Positions 1 to 9,193 of a DNA stretch of 64,000 bases are shown here, in pieces. How positions within the stretch are numbered: position 1 is the stretch's first letter; every line of letters starts with the position of its first letter. Origin of the DNA: Mesorhizobium sp. WSM2240 (lineage in GTDB: Bacteria > Pseudomonadota > Alphaproteobacteria > Rhizobiales > Rhizobiaceae); contig NZ_CP159253.1 in assembly GCF_040438645.1 (NCBI RefSeq), positions 3,038,001 through 3,102,000 of the forward strand, read 5' to 3'. A program made the position numbers and the translations under genes. The notes below the pieces were generated by a model that was given only the letters and a program-made list of their open reading frames with translations, ran no database searches and was not told the origin of the DNA.

Positions 1-213
1 CTACTTTGGCGCTCACGGAGCGCGGCAAGGGTGATCTCTTCAATTCTAGGCCAATAAATACACCTAAAGTTGATTCATAAGTTGGAAATTAAAAGAAACA
101 CGACCCGATCTCCCAAAGAACCCGTCGCCCGTCAATCATACCGGTATGCCGAATATGCGTTCACGAGACGGTCGAGCGTATCCGCGGTGACTTGAGGAAG
201 CGGCGGAGTGATC

Positions 214-509
214 TTAGGCAGCCGTCGATTCGTCTCCAGCCGGGTGCTCGATCGCATCTGGCGTTTCCGGAGCCAGAATGCCGCTATCCCGGGCGAACGC
301 TTCGAACGCCCGCCGCGCCGTCTCGTCATCACATTCGCAGGCCAAAGCAGCGCGGCATGCATCGATAGCCGCCGCATCGTGCGCAGGGCCGCGGTCTCTG
401 GAAGGCCAATCATTCAGCAACTCAAAGGCTCCCTGGCGCACCCAACATCGTGGGCGAATCCGAGTCCAATGAAGATCGATACGGGCCGCGAGAATTGCCT
501 GCTGTTCAT
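214..509 (-). pseudogene. DUF982 family protein, frameshifted
   Basis: Small Rhizobiales-specific protein of the DUF982 family; function unknown. The N-terminal half (start ATG at 509-507, beginning MNSRQFSRPVSIFIGLGF) and the C-terminal half (AFELLNDWPSRDRGPAHD to the stop at 214) are both recognisable but lie in different frames. The switch is near 427-435, where one G seems to be missing between the codons for Arg-Glu and Ala-Phe. Either a one-base deletion pseudogene or a sequencing error. No neighbour suggests a role. Family assignment is from memory of the WP..RGPAH..A...CRAAL pattern. Confidence 0.6.
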
Positions 510-939
510 GAGGATCTCCAAAGAGCGAGTCCAAGGATGGCGGCCAGCAATATGCACGGAGCGCTCGGCAACATGCGAGCCAGCCCTTCGTTGCAGTACC
601 TTCACGCAAATGTTGGATTATGTGTGTCGGCTGCGCGATACACGACGGCTCGAAGCGCCAGAGTTAAAAGGTCACTTCGAGCCAGCAAGACGGTGGTTTG
701 AGACCGCATTTTATGGCCGCAATGGTGGTGGTCACCAGTCATCCCGGCTGAAATAAATTCAGTTTAGCGGACGGTCGTATTCTTCGATCGCAAGCGCGGA
801 TTAATGTAGCACAACGTTAACACGGAGATGCGATCGGCGCGATGACCGCCATGGCGACCGAAAAGCCCCAGATCGTCAAATGCCTAAGTTTGGCCGCCTG
901 CCCCTACCCAAAATCGTACGCGATCTGAGAGGGCATGCC
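510..939. other. gap without supported gene
   Basis: No reading frame here has convincing composition or family resemblance. A long plus-strand frame across 208-756 is antisense to the DUF982 remnant and is not supported. Nothing else is seen. Confidence 0.5.
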
Positions 940-1356
940 TCAAAGTTCACTGGCTGCGGGTGGTAGGCTCATTCTTTCGAAGAGTGCTTGGATGAATGCA
1001 TCTTTCCCATTTGCCCCGCGCACCGACATACCCATCCAGAGCCGTCCGTTGCGGTTCGCCGCGAGAAAGATCTGAAACGACTGCCCCTTGTAGGAACCTC
1101 CGGCGTTAGGACCCCAGCGGCCATCACCCTTCGCAGTTTCACTACTGGAGTGCTGGTTTGGGATCACCGTCGCAGTCCATCCGTTGTTCGCTGTCACCTC
1201 TAGCGCCGAACCAGTCGACCTAATCGATAGACGGCAGTGTTCACACTTTCCAGCGTTCGAGAGGACTTGTTGCCAGTCTCCTCGAAGCGAGATCGGCTCG
1301 GCATTCAACTGCGAGGATACCAGAGACGCGGCAACAATCAGGGATAACCGAAGCAT
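940..1356 (-). CDS. secreted hypothetical protein
   Basis: A 138-residue protein with a clear Sec signal peptide (MLRLSLIVAASLVSSQLNA, likely cleaved before EP). The mature part has a CEHC pair near residue 38, which could form a disulfide or bind metal, and a Gly/Asn-rich middle (GDGRWGPNAGGSYKG). It may be a periplasmic DUF2147-like protein, since that family has a similar layout of W, N and GxW motifs, but this is only a guess. It stands alone; flanking genes are pseudogenes. Confidence 0.6.
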   Translation of the reverse strand: MLRLSLIVAASLVSSQLNAEPISLRGDWQQVLSNAGKCEHCRLSIRSTGSALEVTANNGWTATVIPNQHSSSETAKGDGRWGPNAGGSYKGQSFQIFLAANRNGRLWMGMSVRGANGKDAFIQALFERMSLPPAASEL

Positions 1357-1652
1357 GGGATACGAGGCTCCATGTAATTTTCTCTCGCTAACATAGAGAC
1401 GCGAAATTGCGGCTACCCTTTTTTTCCGGGCAAAATTTTAATAAAGGGCGAGATCTCGCTGGCAGAATTATAGGCACCTGTTGAAAGACTTTCGTGGGCG
1501 GAAGTGCTTCGTTGCCAGCAGCCAAAATAAGGGCACAAGCGCGGTATTTTCCGGACATTCCTGTCACTTCTTCAAGCGGCCGATTCGTGCGACGGCCGCA
1601 GTCGACCCGTTGCGGCCGCTCATCTCTGGAACCGCAACGGCGGCAAGGCAGC

Positions 1653-2422
1653 CTAAACCGGACGTTCCGCCATCACCAGCAACACCAACCCGCCAAGGTC
1701 TCGCCAGCGGGCGAACCGAGGAACAGTTTGGCAAGTCTCAGCCGAAGGCTGAGGCTCTCCAACCCGCCCAATCCGAAACCCGGCCGCCGCAACAGCATTG
1801 AGGTAGTCACTGATTGTTCGTGGAAAACGGGGCACCGCAAAGGGCACTACTTCCTCGTCCGTCGCGCGCTCGCTAAACGCCAATGCTCCGTGACGCTGGT
1901 TCGATCGAAATAGCGCGACACGCACAAGGCCACCGCACGCCCTTCTCCATCCTTCTCCCAATGCAACCCCGGTGTTGAAGGCCAAGAAACCTCCAGGGCG
2001 CACGAGTCGATAGGCTTCGCGCATCTCGCCGCCAAAATCAGGTCCGTCCATCAACGCCATAGTGGAAACGACAGCGTCGAAAGAAGCGTCGGGAAACCCG
2101 GTGTCGACGCTGTAGGACGACACCTTGTATGTAATTCCTAGCGGCTCAGCGTCCTTGCCTGGCGGGCGTAGTCGATCAAGCGTTCGGAAATATCGACACC
2201 TGTCAGCCGAGCGCCCATTCGTGCGAGCCGCCGAGTGTTCGTACCCTCGCCACACCCGAAATCAATGATTTCAAGGCCACCCAGCGGAGGCAAGAAATCC
2301 TGGAACGCAGGGAACGTGAAACGATCGCGATAGACATCGTAGCCATCCCCCACATCGCGCGTCCATTGATTCGCGTTCTCATTCCAACGGGCGGCCACTT
2401 CGGCGTGAAAGCTATCTGTCAT
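1653..2422 (-). pseudogene. SAM-dependent methyltransferase, multiply frameshifted
   Basis: Class I methyltransferase remnant. The start (ATG at 2422) and the SAM-binding motif I (IIDFGCGEGTNTRRLA) read in one frame until about 2155, then a base is lost and the chain continues as DAEPLGITYKVSSYS through VSTMALMDGPDF and the post-motif region YRLVRPGGFLAF. Near 1990 the sequence jumps to a third frame (TPGLHWEKDGEGRAVALCVS), probably with a few residues deleted, and near 1878 it returns (ATDEEVVPFAVPRFPRT) and runs to the stop at 1653. Three frame changes make simple sequencing error unlikely. Confidence 0.7.
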
Positions 2423-2846
2423 TGGTTGCAACATCAAGGCTTTGTCGATCAGCAGGCGTGAACTGCAGCTTTGTTGCGACAACGGTCATAATAGACGAAA
2501 AGCTGGTATCGCAACATTCCACCCGATCCAGCCGTACAGCCCATTCGGACCCAAGTTTGGCTAACGCGGGTCCGGTCGCCTCGACAGCGCCAGAAGCTGT
2601 CCTCACCGAGCAAGTCTCCAGATATCGTGTTTGGGGCCGAGAGCAGACCGGCAGCTTCGGGCTGCGAATCCTTAAGAACAGACATTCAGCTTGGTGTGGC
2701 ATCGTCGTGACCTGACCCAATCCGGACCTTTGGCGGTCGCTCGGTGATTGACTGCTTCGCGCACTCTTGCGGGCATTCGAAACCATGATCTTGATAGTCT
2801 AGCTCGAGATGCAATTCGCTCCAGGGGGCGGCATGCCAACTGGCAA
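2423..2846. other. gap without supported gene
   Basis: Several overlapping short frames exist on both strands, none with natural composition or a recognisable family. Possibly degenerate sequence between the methyltransferase remnant and the cyclase operon. Confidence 0.4.
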
Positions 2847-3917
2847 TCAGGCCGAGAGCCGCCACATTCGCACACGACCTGTTCCACGCAGTTCCGTTTC
2901 CGCGAGTGGGTCGCAGGCAAAACTTGGTCCAAGCAGCTTGTGCGTTGCATCCGAAATACGGATTTCATCGGGATCCGCGGATGTTTGAATACGTGAGGCG
3001 AGATTAACGGTGTCGCCCCAAAGGTCATAGGCAAACCGCCTGTTGCCTATGACGCCAGCGACGATCGGTCCTGAATGAATTCCAATCCTGAGTCTTAGCG
3101 GTTCTCCAGCGAAGCTTTCGCGCTCGCAGGCCTTCCGCAGTTCAAGTGCATAATGAGCAAGGGCTTCTGCGTGGTCGGGTCGCGCCGCGGGCAGGCCAGC
3201 GACCACCATTACACAATCGCCGATTGTCTTGATTTTCTCGCAGTCGTGTCGTTCGGAGAGCATATCCGCCGCCTTGAAGAAGCAATTTAGGATGGCGAGG
3301 GTCGCCTCTGCTCCGACGCTCCGCGCTCTTTCCGTAAAGCCGACAATGTCGGCAAATAGCACACTCACCTCTGCATGGTCGTCGGCAATCTGTTCGTGCG
3401 CTTTTAACCGCCCGGCGATCGACGCCGGAAGGATGTTGAGCAGTAGGCTTTCGGAGCGTTGGTATTCACGCGACAGTTCCTCTTGGCTCTTGCTCAACGC
3501 CTCGTTGGTCGATTGTAATTTCTCATTGAGTTGCCGCTCCCTCTCTTGCAGGAGCGTCATCTCATACGCCTTCTGTTGAATCCGCTGCTTATTATCGCGC
3601 TCGGCGGTGGCGTCGAGAATGAGCAGCCAAATGCCGGCGTCGTCAGCAAAAAGATGAAGGTCTGCAACTCGTCCGCCGGGCAGTTCTACCATGGGCATGT
3701 GATATGGAAGATCTGTGCATGGCAGCAAACCTTCCATGAATTCGAGCTGCTCGGTAGCCGGCCTGCCTATTCGAAGTGACGAGAGGCCGTAATGTTCAAC
3801 TCTACCACCCTTCGCAGCTATTAGAAGCTGGGCATCGATTTTAAGATATGCGACAGAACGTTCGTTGTAGATGAAATTGTAAAGCCATTCGCGGACTTCT
3901 ATTGGCAATCCAGCCAT
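2847..3917 (-). CDS. class III adenylate cyclase with PAS-like and coiled-coil N-terminus
   Basis: 356 residues. Residues 1-105 look like a PAS-type sensor region, 108-160 form a coiled coil rich in E, Q, K and R, and 183-350 are a class III cyclase domain. Metal-binding Asp190 lies in VLFADIVGFT and Asp234 in KTIGDCVMV. The base-specifying residues Lys230 and Asp298 (AYDLWGDTVNLASR) are those of ATP-using cyclases, so cAMP rather than cGMP is the expected product. The transition-state Asn305 and Arg309 are present. No membrane segment: cytosolic, presumably controlled through its N-terminus. It is the last gene of a minus-strand cassette, three bases after the small GTPase. Confidence 0.88.
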   Translation of the reverse strand: MAGLPIEVREWLYNFIYNERSVAYLKIDAQLLIAAKGGRVEHYGLSSLRIGRPATEQLEFMEGLLPCTDLPYHMPMVELPGGRVADLHLFADDAGIWLLILDATAERDNKQRIQQKAYEMTLLQERERQLNEKLQSTNEALSKSQEELSREYQRSESLLLNILPASIAGRLKAHEQIADDHAEVSVLFADIVGFTERARSVGAEATLAILNCFFKAADMLSERHDCEKIKTIGDCVMVVAGLPAARPDHAEALAHYALELRKACERESFAGEPLRLRIGIHSGPIVAGVIGNRRFAYDLWGDTVNLASRIQTSADPDEIRISDATHKLLGPSFACDPLAETELRGTGRVRMWRLSA

Positions 3918-3920
3918 AGC

Positions 3921-4415
3921 TTATTTGGCAACAATCGAAGCTAGCTGACGAAACGCATCATCAACATGTTCCCCTGAAAGCGCACTTGTTAAATAGACTT
4001 GCCATCCAATTTGCTTCAATTCGTTTATCTCATTGTCCGATATCGCCCACCGATCTGCCAGATCGGATTTGTTGAACAACAATACAAACGGCATGGCGCC
4101 GAACTCGGCCTCGACCCGCTCGCGCAACGTGAGCGCCACCGCGAGGGTAGCGGCGCGGGTTCCATCCACGACAAGCACCAGCCCGGTCGCACCTCGCACA
4201 TAGCTGACGCGGAACGAGCCGATATCGTCTTCGCCGGCCAAATCCCATAAAATCAGATCCACGGTTTTGTCCGGGAGTACAACACTCTTCTTGTCGATTT
4301 TCACTCCCACCGTAGTCAGGTAGGTCTCTGAAAAGATGCTTTGCACAAACCTGCGAACCAGGCTCGTCTTTCCGACAGCGAACCCGCCCAACATGCAGAT
4401 CTTCTTTTGCAACAT
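3921..4415 (-). CDS. Ras/Rab-like small GTPase
   Basis: 164 residues, a complete bacterial Ras-superfamily G domain. P-loop GGFAVGKT (residues 10-17), switch I Thr in TTVGVKID, switch II WDLAGEDD, G4 NKSD and G5 SAL are all visible. The switch II glycine is followed by Glu-Asp rather than the Gln of Ras (DLAGED), which predicts low intrinsic GTP hydrolysis and need for a GAP. No lipidation Cys or membrane segment. It sits 13 bases downstream of the OmpA-repeat protein, whose N-terminal half has a roadblock-like region, and just upstream of the cyclase, so it is likely the switch of this cassette. Confidence 0.88.
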   Translation of the reverse strand: MLQKKICMLGGFAVGKTSLVRRFVQSIFSETYLTTVGVKIDKKSVVLPDKTVDLILWDLAGEDDIGSFRVSYVRGATGLVLVVDGTRAATLAVALTLRERVEAEFGAMPFVLLFNKSDLADRWAISDNEINELKQIGWQVYLTSALSGEHVDDAFRQLASIVAK

Positions 4416-4428
4416 CCTGGGCTCCGTA

Positions 4429-7400
4429 CTAGTCGAAGTTTACCGTGACCGAAACCCTGCGATTGGCGGAGCTCCCGGTTCGACTACTTTCAGGCTCCAC
4501 TGGTTCAAAAGTGCCCGCGCCGCGAACCAAGAGAAGTTCTGGATCGACGCCGCGCTTCTTGAGAAGCGCACGGACTGTCTCCGCGCGGGCGGCGCTGATC
4601 GACAAGTTGGCCGTTTCACGGCCCGTCGCGTCCGAATGGCCGGTCAACATGAACCGCGCTGTTACGCCTGCGTTGCGGGCGGCCTTGGCCAATTCCTTCA
4701 ACTGATTCGCCAATTTGTCGAGAACCGGCAGTTGCTCTGGTCCCGGTACAGCCTTGCCAGAATCGAAGAAAATGTCGACCGCTTGAATAGCCTCCCTCAA
4801 ATGAGTGAGTTCCTGAGGGGTCAACTCACGCAGCTCGGAGATTTCTAGAGAGAGACCGTCCGCGGAGAGCTGTTGGGAGGCGACCCGCGCCCGGTTTATC
4901 CAGGCGGCAGGAGCCTCACCCACGGCAACGATGCGATCCTCGACGATCGAAAGCCGTACCGATTTCGGCGGAGCCAGCGAGGCCATCAGCCGCTTCAGCA
5001 CGAACTTCGGATCAAGGCTCTGATAGAATTGCCATTGCGAGTGAACGCGGGCGGGATCGACCTGCGTTCCGGACAGCAGAGCCTGCGGGTCGGCGGCCTG
5101 CGGGTCTCTCAGGCCAGAAATATAGAAATGTCCGCCCCTCGTCGTTTGTTGGGCGACGATGATTCCCGGCTGGGCCTCAAGTCGCGACACATAGGCCTGC
5201 CAGTGTTCCGCTGCGCGTGCTTCGGGGCTCACATCACGAACCTTGGAGATGTCGAATGCCGGTCCGCCTGCCGAAAGCTGTCGGGCCGCGGCGCGTGCCC
5301 GATCTATCCAGGTGTCGGGAGCCTCACCCTCGGCAACGATGCGATCCTCGACGATCGAAAGCCGTACCGATTTCGGCGGAGCCAGCGAGGCCATCAGCCG
5401 CTTCAGCACGAACTCCGGTTCAAGGCTCTGATAGAATTGCCATTGCGAGTGAACGCGGGCGGGATCGACCTGCGTTCCGGACAGCAGAGCCTGCGGGTCG
5501 ACGGCAAGCGGATCTCTCAATCCGGCAACATAGAAGTGTCCGCCCCTCGTCGTTTGTTGGGCGACGATGATTCCCGGCTGGGCCTCAAGTCGCGACACAT
5601 AGGCCTGCCAGTGTTCCGCTGCGCGTGCTTCGGGGCTCACATCACGAACCTTGGAGATGTCGAATGCCGGTCCGCCTGCCGAAAGCTGTCGGGCCGCTGC
5701 GCGTGCCCGATCTATCCAGGTGTCGGGAGCCTCACCCTCGGCAACGATGCGATCCTCGACGATCGAAAGCCGAACCGATTTCGGCGGAGCCAGCGAGGCC
5801 ATCAGCCGCTTCAGCACGAACTCCGGTTCAAGGCTCTGATAGAATTGCCATTGCGAGTGAACGCGGGCGGGATCGACCTGCGTTCCGGACAACAGGGTCT
5901 GCGGGTCGACGGCAAGCGGATCTCTCAGTCCGGCAACATAGAAGTGTCCACCCCTCGCCGTTTGTTCGGCGACGATGATTCCCGGCTGGGCCTCAAGTCG
6001 CGACATATAAGCCTGCCAGTGTTCCGCTGCGCGTGCTTCGGGGCTCACATCACGAACCTTGGAGATGTCGAATGCCGGTCCGCCTGCCGAAAGCTGTCGG
6101 GCCGCGGCGCGTGCCCGATCTATCCAGGTGTCGGGAGCCTCACCCTCGGCAACGATGCGATCCTCGACGATCGAAAGCCGAACCGATTTCGGCGGAGCCA
6201 GCGAGGCCATCAGCCGCTTCAGCACGAACTCCGGTTCAAGGCTCTGATAGAATTGCCATTGCGAGTGAACCCGGGCGGGATCGACCTGCGTTCCGGACAA
6301 CAGGGTCTGCGGGTCGACGGCAAGCGGATCTCTCAGTCCGGCAACATAGAAGTGTCCACCCCTCGCCGTTTGTTCGGCGACGATGATTCCCGGCTGGGCC
6401 TCAAGTCGCGACATATAAGCCTGCCAATGCTGCCCGGATTGCCAGGAAAGAAGGAACCAACCTCCTGCCGGAATCAAACCCAGCAAAACAGCAGCTACCA
6501 CCAGCCAGGGAAATCCCTGACTTGATTCCTCCTGGCTCAGTTCAACGCAGGTCTGCAACTGGGTCTCTACGCCAGCCAACTTCGAACCGTCGCCGTCAAA
6601 TTGCTCCAAAGCCAGGGAGTATTCTTCATGGACGCGAAGCAATACGTCACGTATTATTTCATGTAATTCCTCTGGTGGGTTTCCCCGTATTACGGCGACC
6701 AAGGTCGCAAACGGTCCCGATTCCGACCAGAGACGAAGTTCCCCGAAACGGATAGTATCCAGACCATCCTGTTCTTTCTCGTTAAATGAGTCTTTTACGA
6801 AATCTTGAATTGCGCTAAGCATTGAAGAAATGAGTTGAGGATCTTCGCTCGTTGCATTCTCGGCCGCTACATGAGCAATCAAAAGGCCGGAACTGCGGTG
6901 TATGAGAAAGACATGCTCTACGCGATAGACAAGAGTATGATTAAGAACAACCTCTGCGAAGCTAGTACCAGTTTTCCAAGCTTCAAACCTCCACGTAAGT
7001 CCACGCCACGTAAATATGTATTTTAAAGATTCATTCAGCGACTGAAAGGTCTGGTCGATTTTTTCCCTGATCGACTTGCGAATAGCCGGTAGAAACAGCG
7101 GGTATAATATATCCGTTAGCGTGCGTGGGCTCTTCTGGATGGACCGTTGGACAGCCCTCTCGACAACTGGCGCAAGGACTTCGCTGAGTTGCGCATGAGA
7201 CGCCTGTGCGGCTGCATTGGGGAGAACGCCCGCCACTGCAGCCGATAGCTGCTCAGGTTCGTCCAGAAGCTGCGTAATCCGTGAAAGCTCCGAGATTTCG
7301 CCGCCGACCAGCAACTGGCGCAGCGTTTCCATACGAGGATCGGCGGTTGGAACTCCCTCGAAACTTGCACGATAGTCCGGATCAACATTCCGGGCAATTT

Positions 7401-7521
7401 CGACCAAAAGACTGGCCAGAGCCTCGCGATTAATCTCGGTATCGTTCGAAGCTGCTCTTTGAAGAAGGCTGATTGGGTCGGCAGTCGACGTCAAGTTCGG
7501 ATCAACTCGCTTTCCAGCCAC
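4429..7521 (-). CDS. membrane-anchored repeat protein with roadblock-like region and C-terminal OmpA domain
   Basis: 1030 residues. About 1-180 is helical and unrecognised; about 190-310 (HRSSGLLIAHVAAE, then FATLVAVIRGNPPEE) resembles a longin/roadblock fold, the type that partners Ras-like GTPases. A single transmembrane helix lies at about 338-362. Four tandem copies of a 136-residue unit follow (about 365-908), the first three nearly identical, the fourth diverged. The C-terminus is an OmpA peptidoglycan-binding domain (TGHSDATGRETANLSISAAR). Topology suggests a cytosolic N-half and a periplasmic repeat arm tethered to the wall. Its start overlaps the upstream coiled-coil gene by 20 bases. 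Function of the repeats unknown. Confidence 0.8.
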   Translation of the reverse strand: MAGKRVDPNLTSTADPISLLQRAASNDTEINREALASLLVEIARNVDPDYRASFEGVPTADPRMETLRQLLVGGEISELSRITQLLDEPEQLSAAVAGVLPNAAAQASHAQLSEVLAPVVERAVQRSIQKSPRTLTDILYPLFLPAIRKSIREKIDQTFQSLNESLKYIFTWRGLTWRFEAWKTGTSFAEVVLNHTLVYRVEHVFLIHRSSGLLIAHVAAENATSEDPQLISSMLSAIQDFVKDSFNEKEQDGLDTIRFGELRLWSESGPFATLVAVIRGNPPEELHEIIRDVLLRVHEEYSLALEQFDGDGSKLAGVETQLQTCVELSQEESSQGFPWLVVAAVLLGLIPAGGWFLLSWQSGQHWQAYMSRLEAQPGIIVAEQTARGGHFYVAGLRDPLAVDPQTLLSGTQVDPARVHSQWQFYQSLEPEFVLKRLMASLAPPKSVRLSIVEDRIVAEGEAPDTWIDRARAAARQLSAGGPAFDISKVRDVSPEARAAEHWQAYMSRLEAQPGIIVAEQTARGGHFYVAGLRDPLAVDPQTLLSGTQVDPARVHSQWQFYQSLEPEFVLKRLMASLAPPKSVRLSIVEDRIVAEGEAPDTWIDRARAAARQLSAGGPAFDISKVRDVSPEARAAEHWQAYVSRLEAQPGIIVAQQTTRGGHFYVAGLRDPLAVDPQALLSGTQVDPARVHSQWQFYQSLEPEFVLKRLMASLAPPKSVRLSIVEDRIVAEGEAPDTWIDRARAAARQLSAGGPAFDISKVRDVSPEARAAEHWQAYVSRLEAQPGIIVAQQTTRGGHFYISGLRDPQAADPQALLSGTQVDPARVHSQWQFYQSLDPKFVLKRLMASLAPPKSVRLSIVEDRIVAVGEAPAAWINRARVASQQLSADGLSLEISELRELTPQELTHLREAIQAVDIFFDSGKAVPGPEQLPVLDKLANQLKELAKAARNAGVTARFMLTGHSDATGRETANLSISAARAETVRALLKKRGVDPELLLVRGAGTFEPVEPESSRTGSSANRRVSVTVNFD
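4809..6440 (-). repeat. tandem 408-bp coding repeats (four units)
   Basis: The gene at 4429-7521 contains direct repeats of exactly 408 bp. Units at 5217-5624, 5625-6032 and 6033-6440 are almost identical at the DNA level; 4809-5216 is a diverged fourth unit. Because the unit length is a multiple of three, gain or loss of copies keeps the frame open. Near-identity implies recent duplication or ongoing gene conversion, so copy number may vary between strains and may be mis-assembled. Confidence 0.95.
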
Positions 7522-8167
7522 GTTCCGAGTTGCTCTTGCTGCCGGCGGGTTCCTGATTCAGACACTTTGCAACTTCGACAAACAGACCAGCCAAAAGATT
7601 TCTGTCTGTCTTGACATTGCTGAGATCAGAAAACATCTTCTCAATTAGCAACTGGACGGTTTCATTCTTTTGCTTGATTTCCTCACGCAGCAATTGATCG
7701 CTTCGATTTATCCGGTCAGCAACATCGCGCTCAAGTTCGCTCAACTGATCTGACAACCCGCGCACTTGCTTTTCAAGTGCCTGATTATGTTCGCGAAGAT
7801 TTCGATCAATCTCCTTGTCGGCCTCGGCCCGCGCATCTTTTTCGTTCCGCAGTTGAGCCGCGAGCGAATCGACCTGCTTCTTTGCATTTGACTCATACGT
7901 TTCGAGATTGCGCTTGGACTCGGATTCGACATCCTTGAAGCGCTGCAGGAACCGTTCCTCAAGCTTGGAAAAACGGCGGTCATAGTCCTGCATCTGGTTG
8001 CCGAACAGCAGATCACGTATCTTATCGACACCTACAGCCTCGCCCGAGACCCCGCTCTCGCGAGCCTGCGACGCCATCAAGGTCAATCCGTTTAGGTCTG
8101 CATGACTTATCGGATTTCCCTCCGCTTTATTTTCTGAGGAAGCGGCATTCAAAGATTCTTTGGCCAT
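7502..8167 (-). CDS. coiled-coil protein of the GTPase/OmpA cassette
   Basis: 221 residues, no signal peptide or membrane segment. Residues 45-70 hold a conserved-looking block (KIRDLLFGNQMQDYDRRFSK), followed by a long heptad-rich coiled coil to about residue 190 (many E, K, R, Q, D with spaced L and I). The C-terminal 30 residues overlap the start of the OmpA-repeat gene, which points to translational coupling. It is the first gene of the cassette, so its upstream region probably carries the promoter. Function not recognised; a scaffold joining the membrane protein and the GTPase is an inference. Confidence 0.7.
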   Translation of the reverse strand: MAKESLNAASSENKAEGNPISHADLNGLTLMASQARESGVSGEAVGVDKIRDLLFGNQMQDYDRRFSKLEERFLQRFKDVESESKRNLETYESNAKKQVDSLAAQLRNEKDARAEADKEIDRNLREHNQALEKQVRGLSDQLSELERDVADRINRSDQLLREEIKQKNETVQLLIEKMFSDLSNVKTDRNLLAGLFVEVAKCLNQEPAGSKSNSERGWKAS

Positions 8168-8689
8168 CTTATGCCCCCTTTATTTAGGATCGAACAACTG
8201 CTGCGTGTATCAATCGCAGACAATGGGCAAGCATGTCACCAAAACAGCCGACCCGCAAGGCCGGAAGCTTGTGGCGAAAATCCAATTGGTTCCATCGTAC
8301 ATCTTTTACGCATTTTGGACTAGTATCAAGTGTGAGATGGCCGGTCGAGGTACGCCCTTTTACCTCTTGGAATAGTGGTCCTTAACGAGTTGAGCTAATC
8401 AATCATTGAAGGGAACCGACTCCGGGGCCAATCTAGCCGTTGCGTGCTGACGCGAGCCAGCTACGGCTTACGGAAAACTCCATAAGATCGCTTCCGGGCA
8501 GCTCGGCTTCTCAGCTCGCATATCAGCTGGGAGCGTGACCCGGGCCCCATCGTGATGGGCCAGTACTCGCCGCCATCTCCTGTCGAGGCCCGGACGCGGT
8601 GCGTATATTAGCAATAGCTGGAACTTTTCAGCGAATATTCCATTGCTGTTGCGCCGACTATCAGGCTGCACCATCGGACGGGGAAAAAC
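8168..8689. other. 522-base gap, probable promoter region of the cassette
   Basis: No supported gene. The left part must contain the promoter for the minus-strand cassette starting at 8167. No clear sigma-70 boxes could be picked with confidence. Confidence 0.4.
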
Positions 8690-9190
8690 GTGTCGCCCCC
8701 ACGATATTCGCTCGTGATCCCTATCTGCAACGAGGAAGAGGTGCTGCCTCGACTAATCGGGCGGATCAAGTTGCTGCTTCACCGGCTGGATGGAGACGCG
8801 GAGGTTATCTTCATTGACGACGGGAGCCGGGACGGAAGCGTCAACTGCCTTCGGGAGGTCATCGCCGCTGAGTCGGGTTTTCGGCTGATCGAGCTTTCCC
8901 GCAATTTCGGACACCAGATCGCGATCACGGCCGGCATGGATGCCGCCAAGGGCGACGCCGTGATCGTGATGGACGCCGACCTTCAGGATCCGCCGGAGGT
9001 CGTTCTAGATCTGGTGGCGAAGTGGAAGGAAGGGTTCGAGATCGTTTGTGCCCGGCGCGTCAGCCGGCAGGGTGAAACCTGGTTCAAGCGCTTCACCGCC
9101 CGTGTCTTCTACCGCTTGCTTCGCCATCTGTCTGCGGCGGATCAAATGCGTTCGCGACTTCCAAGCAGGCAGCAAGAAATTCGTCAGCGT
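8690..9190 (+). pseudogene. family 2 glycosyltransferase, 3' end lost beside an IS
   Basis: N-terminal half of a polyprenyl-phosphate glycosyltransferase of the GtrB/ArnC type. The nucleotide-binding start (SLVIPICNEEEVLPRLI), DDGSRDGS and the DxD motif in VMDADLQDPPE are intact up to about residue 152 (RLLRHLSAAD, near 9147). The expected GDFRL..R motif and the C-terminal membrane helices are missing; the reading frame then runs through unrelated sequence into the IS630 element. GTG start at 8690. Truncation is most simply explained by IS insertion with adjacent deletion. Probably non-functional. Confidence 0.75.
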
Positions 9191-9193
9191 CTA

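Noticed and set aside
208..756. 182-codon plus-strand frame at the left end
   Set aside because: Overlaps the recognisable DUF982 remnant on the other strand and has no natural protein composition.
4809..6440. 408-bp repeats as a non-coding satellite or CRISPR
   Set aside because: They are in-frame parts of one long gene with a conserved protein unit.
4873..6525. Plus-strand 550-codon open frame opposite the OmpA-repeat gene
   Set aside because: It mirrors the 408-bp repeats of the minus-strand gene, has no family resemblance and is an artefact of GC-rich codon bias.
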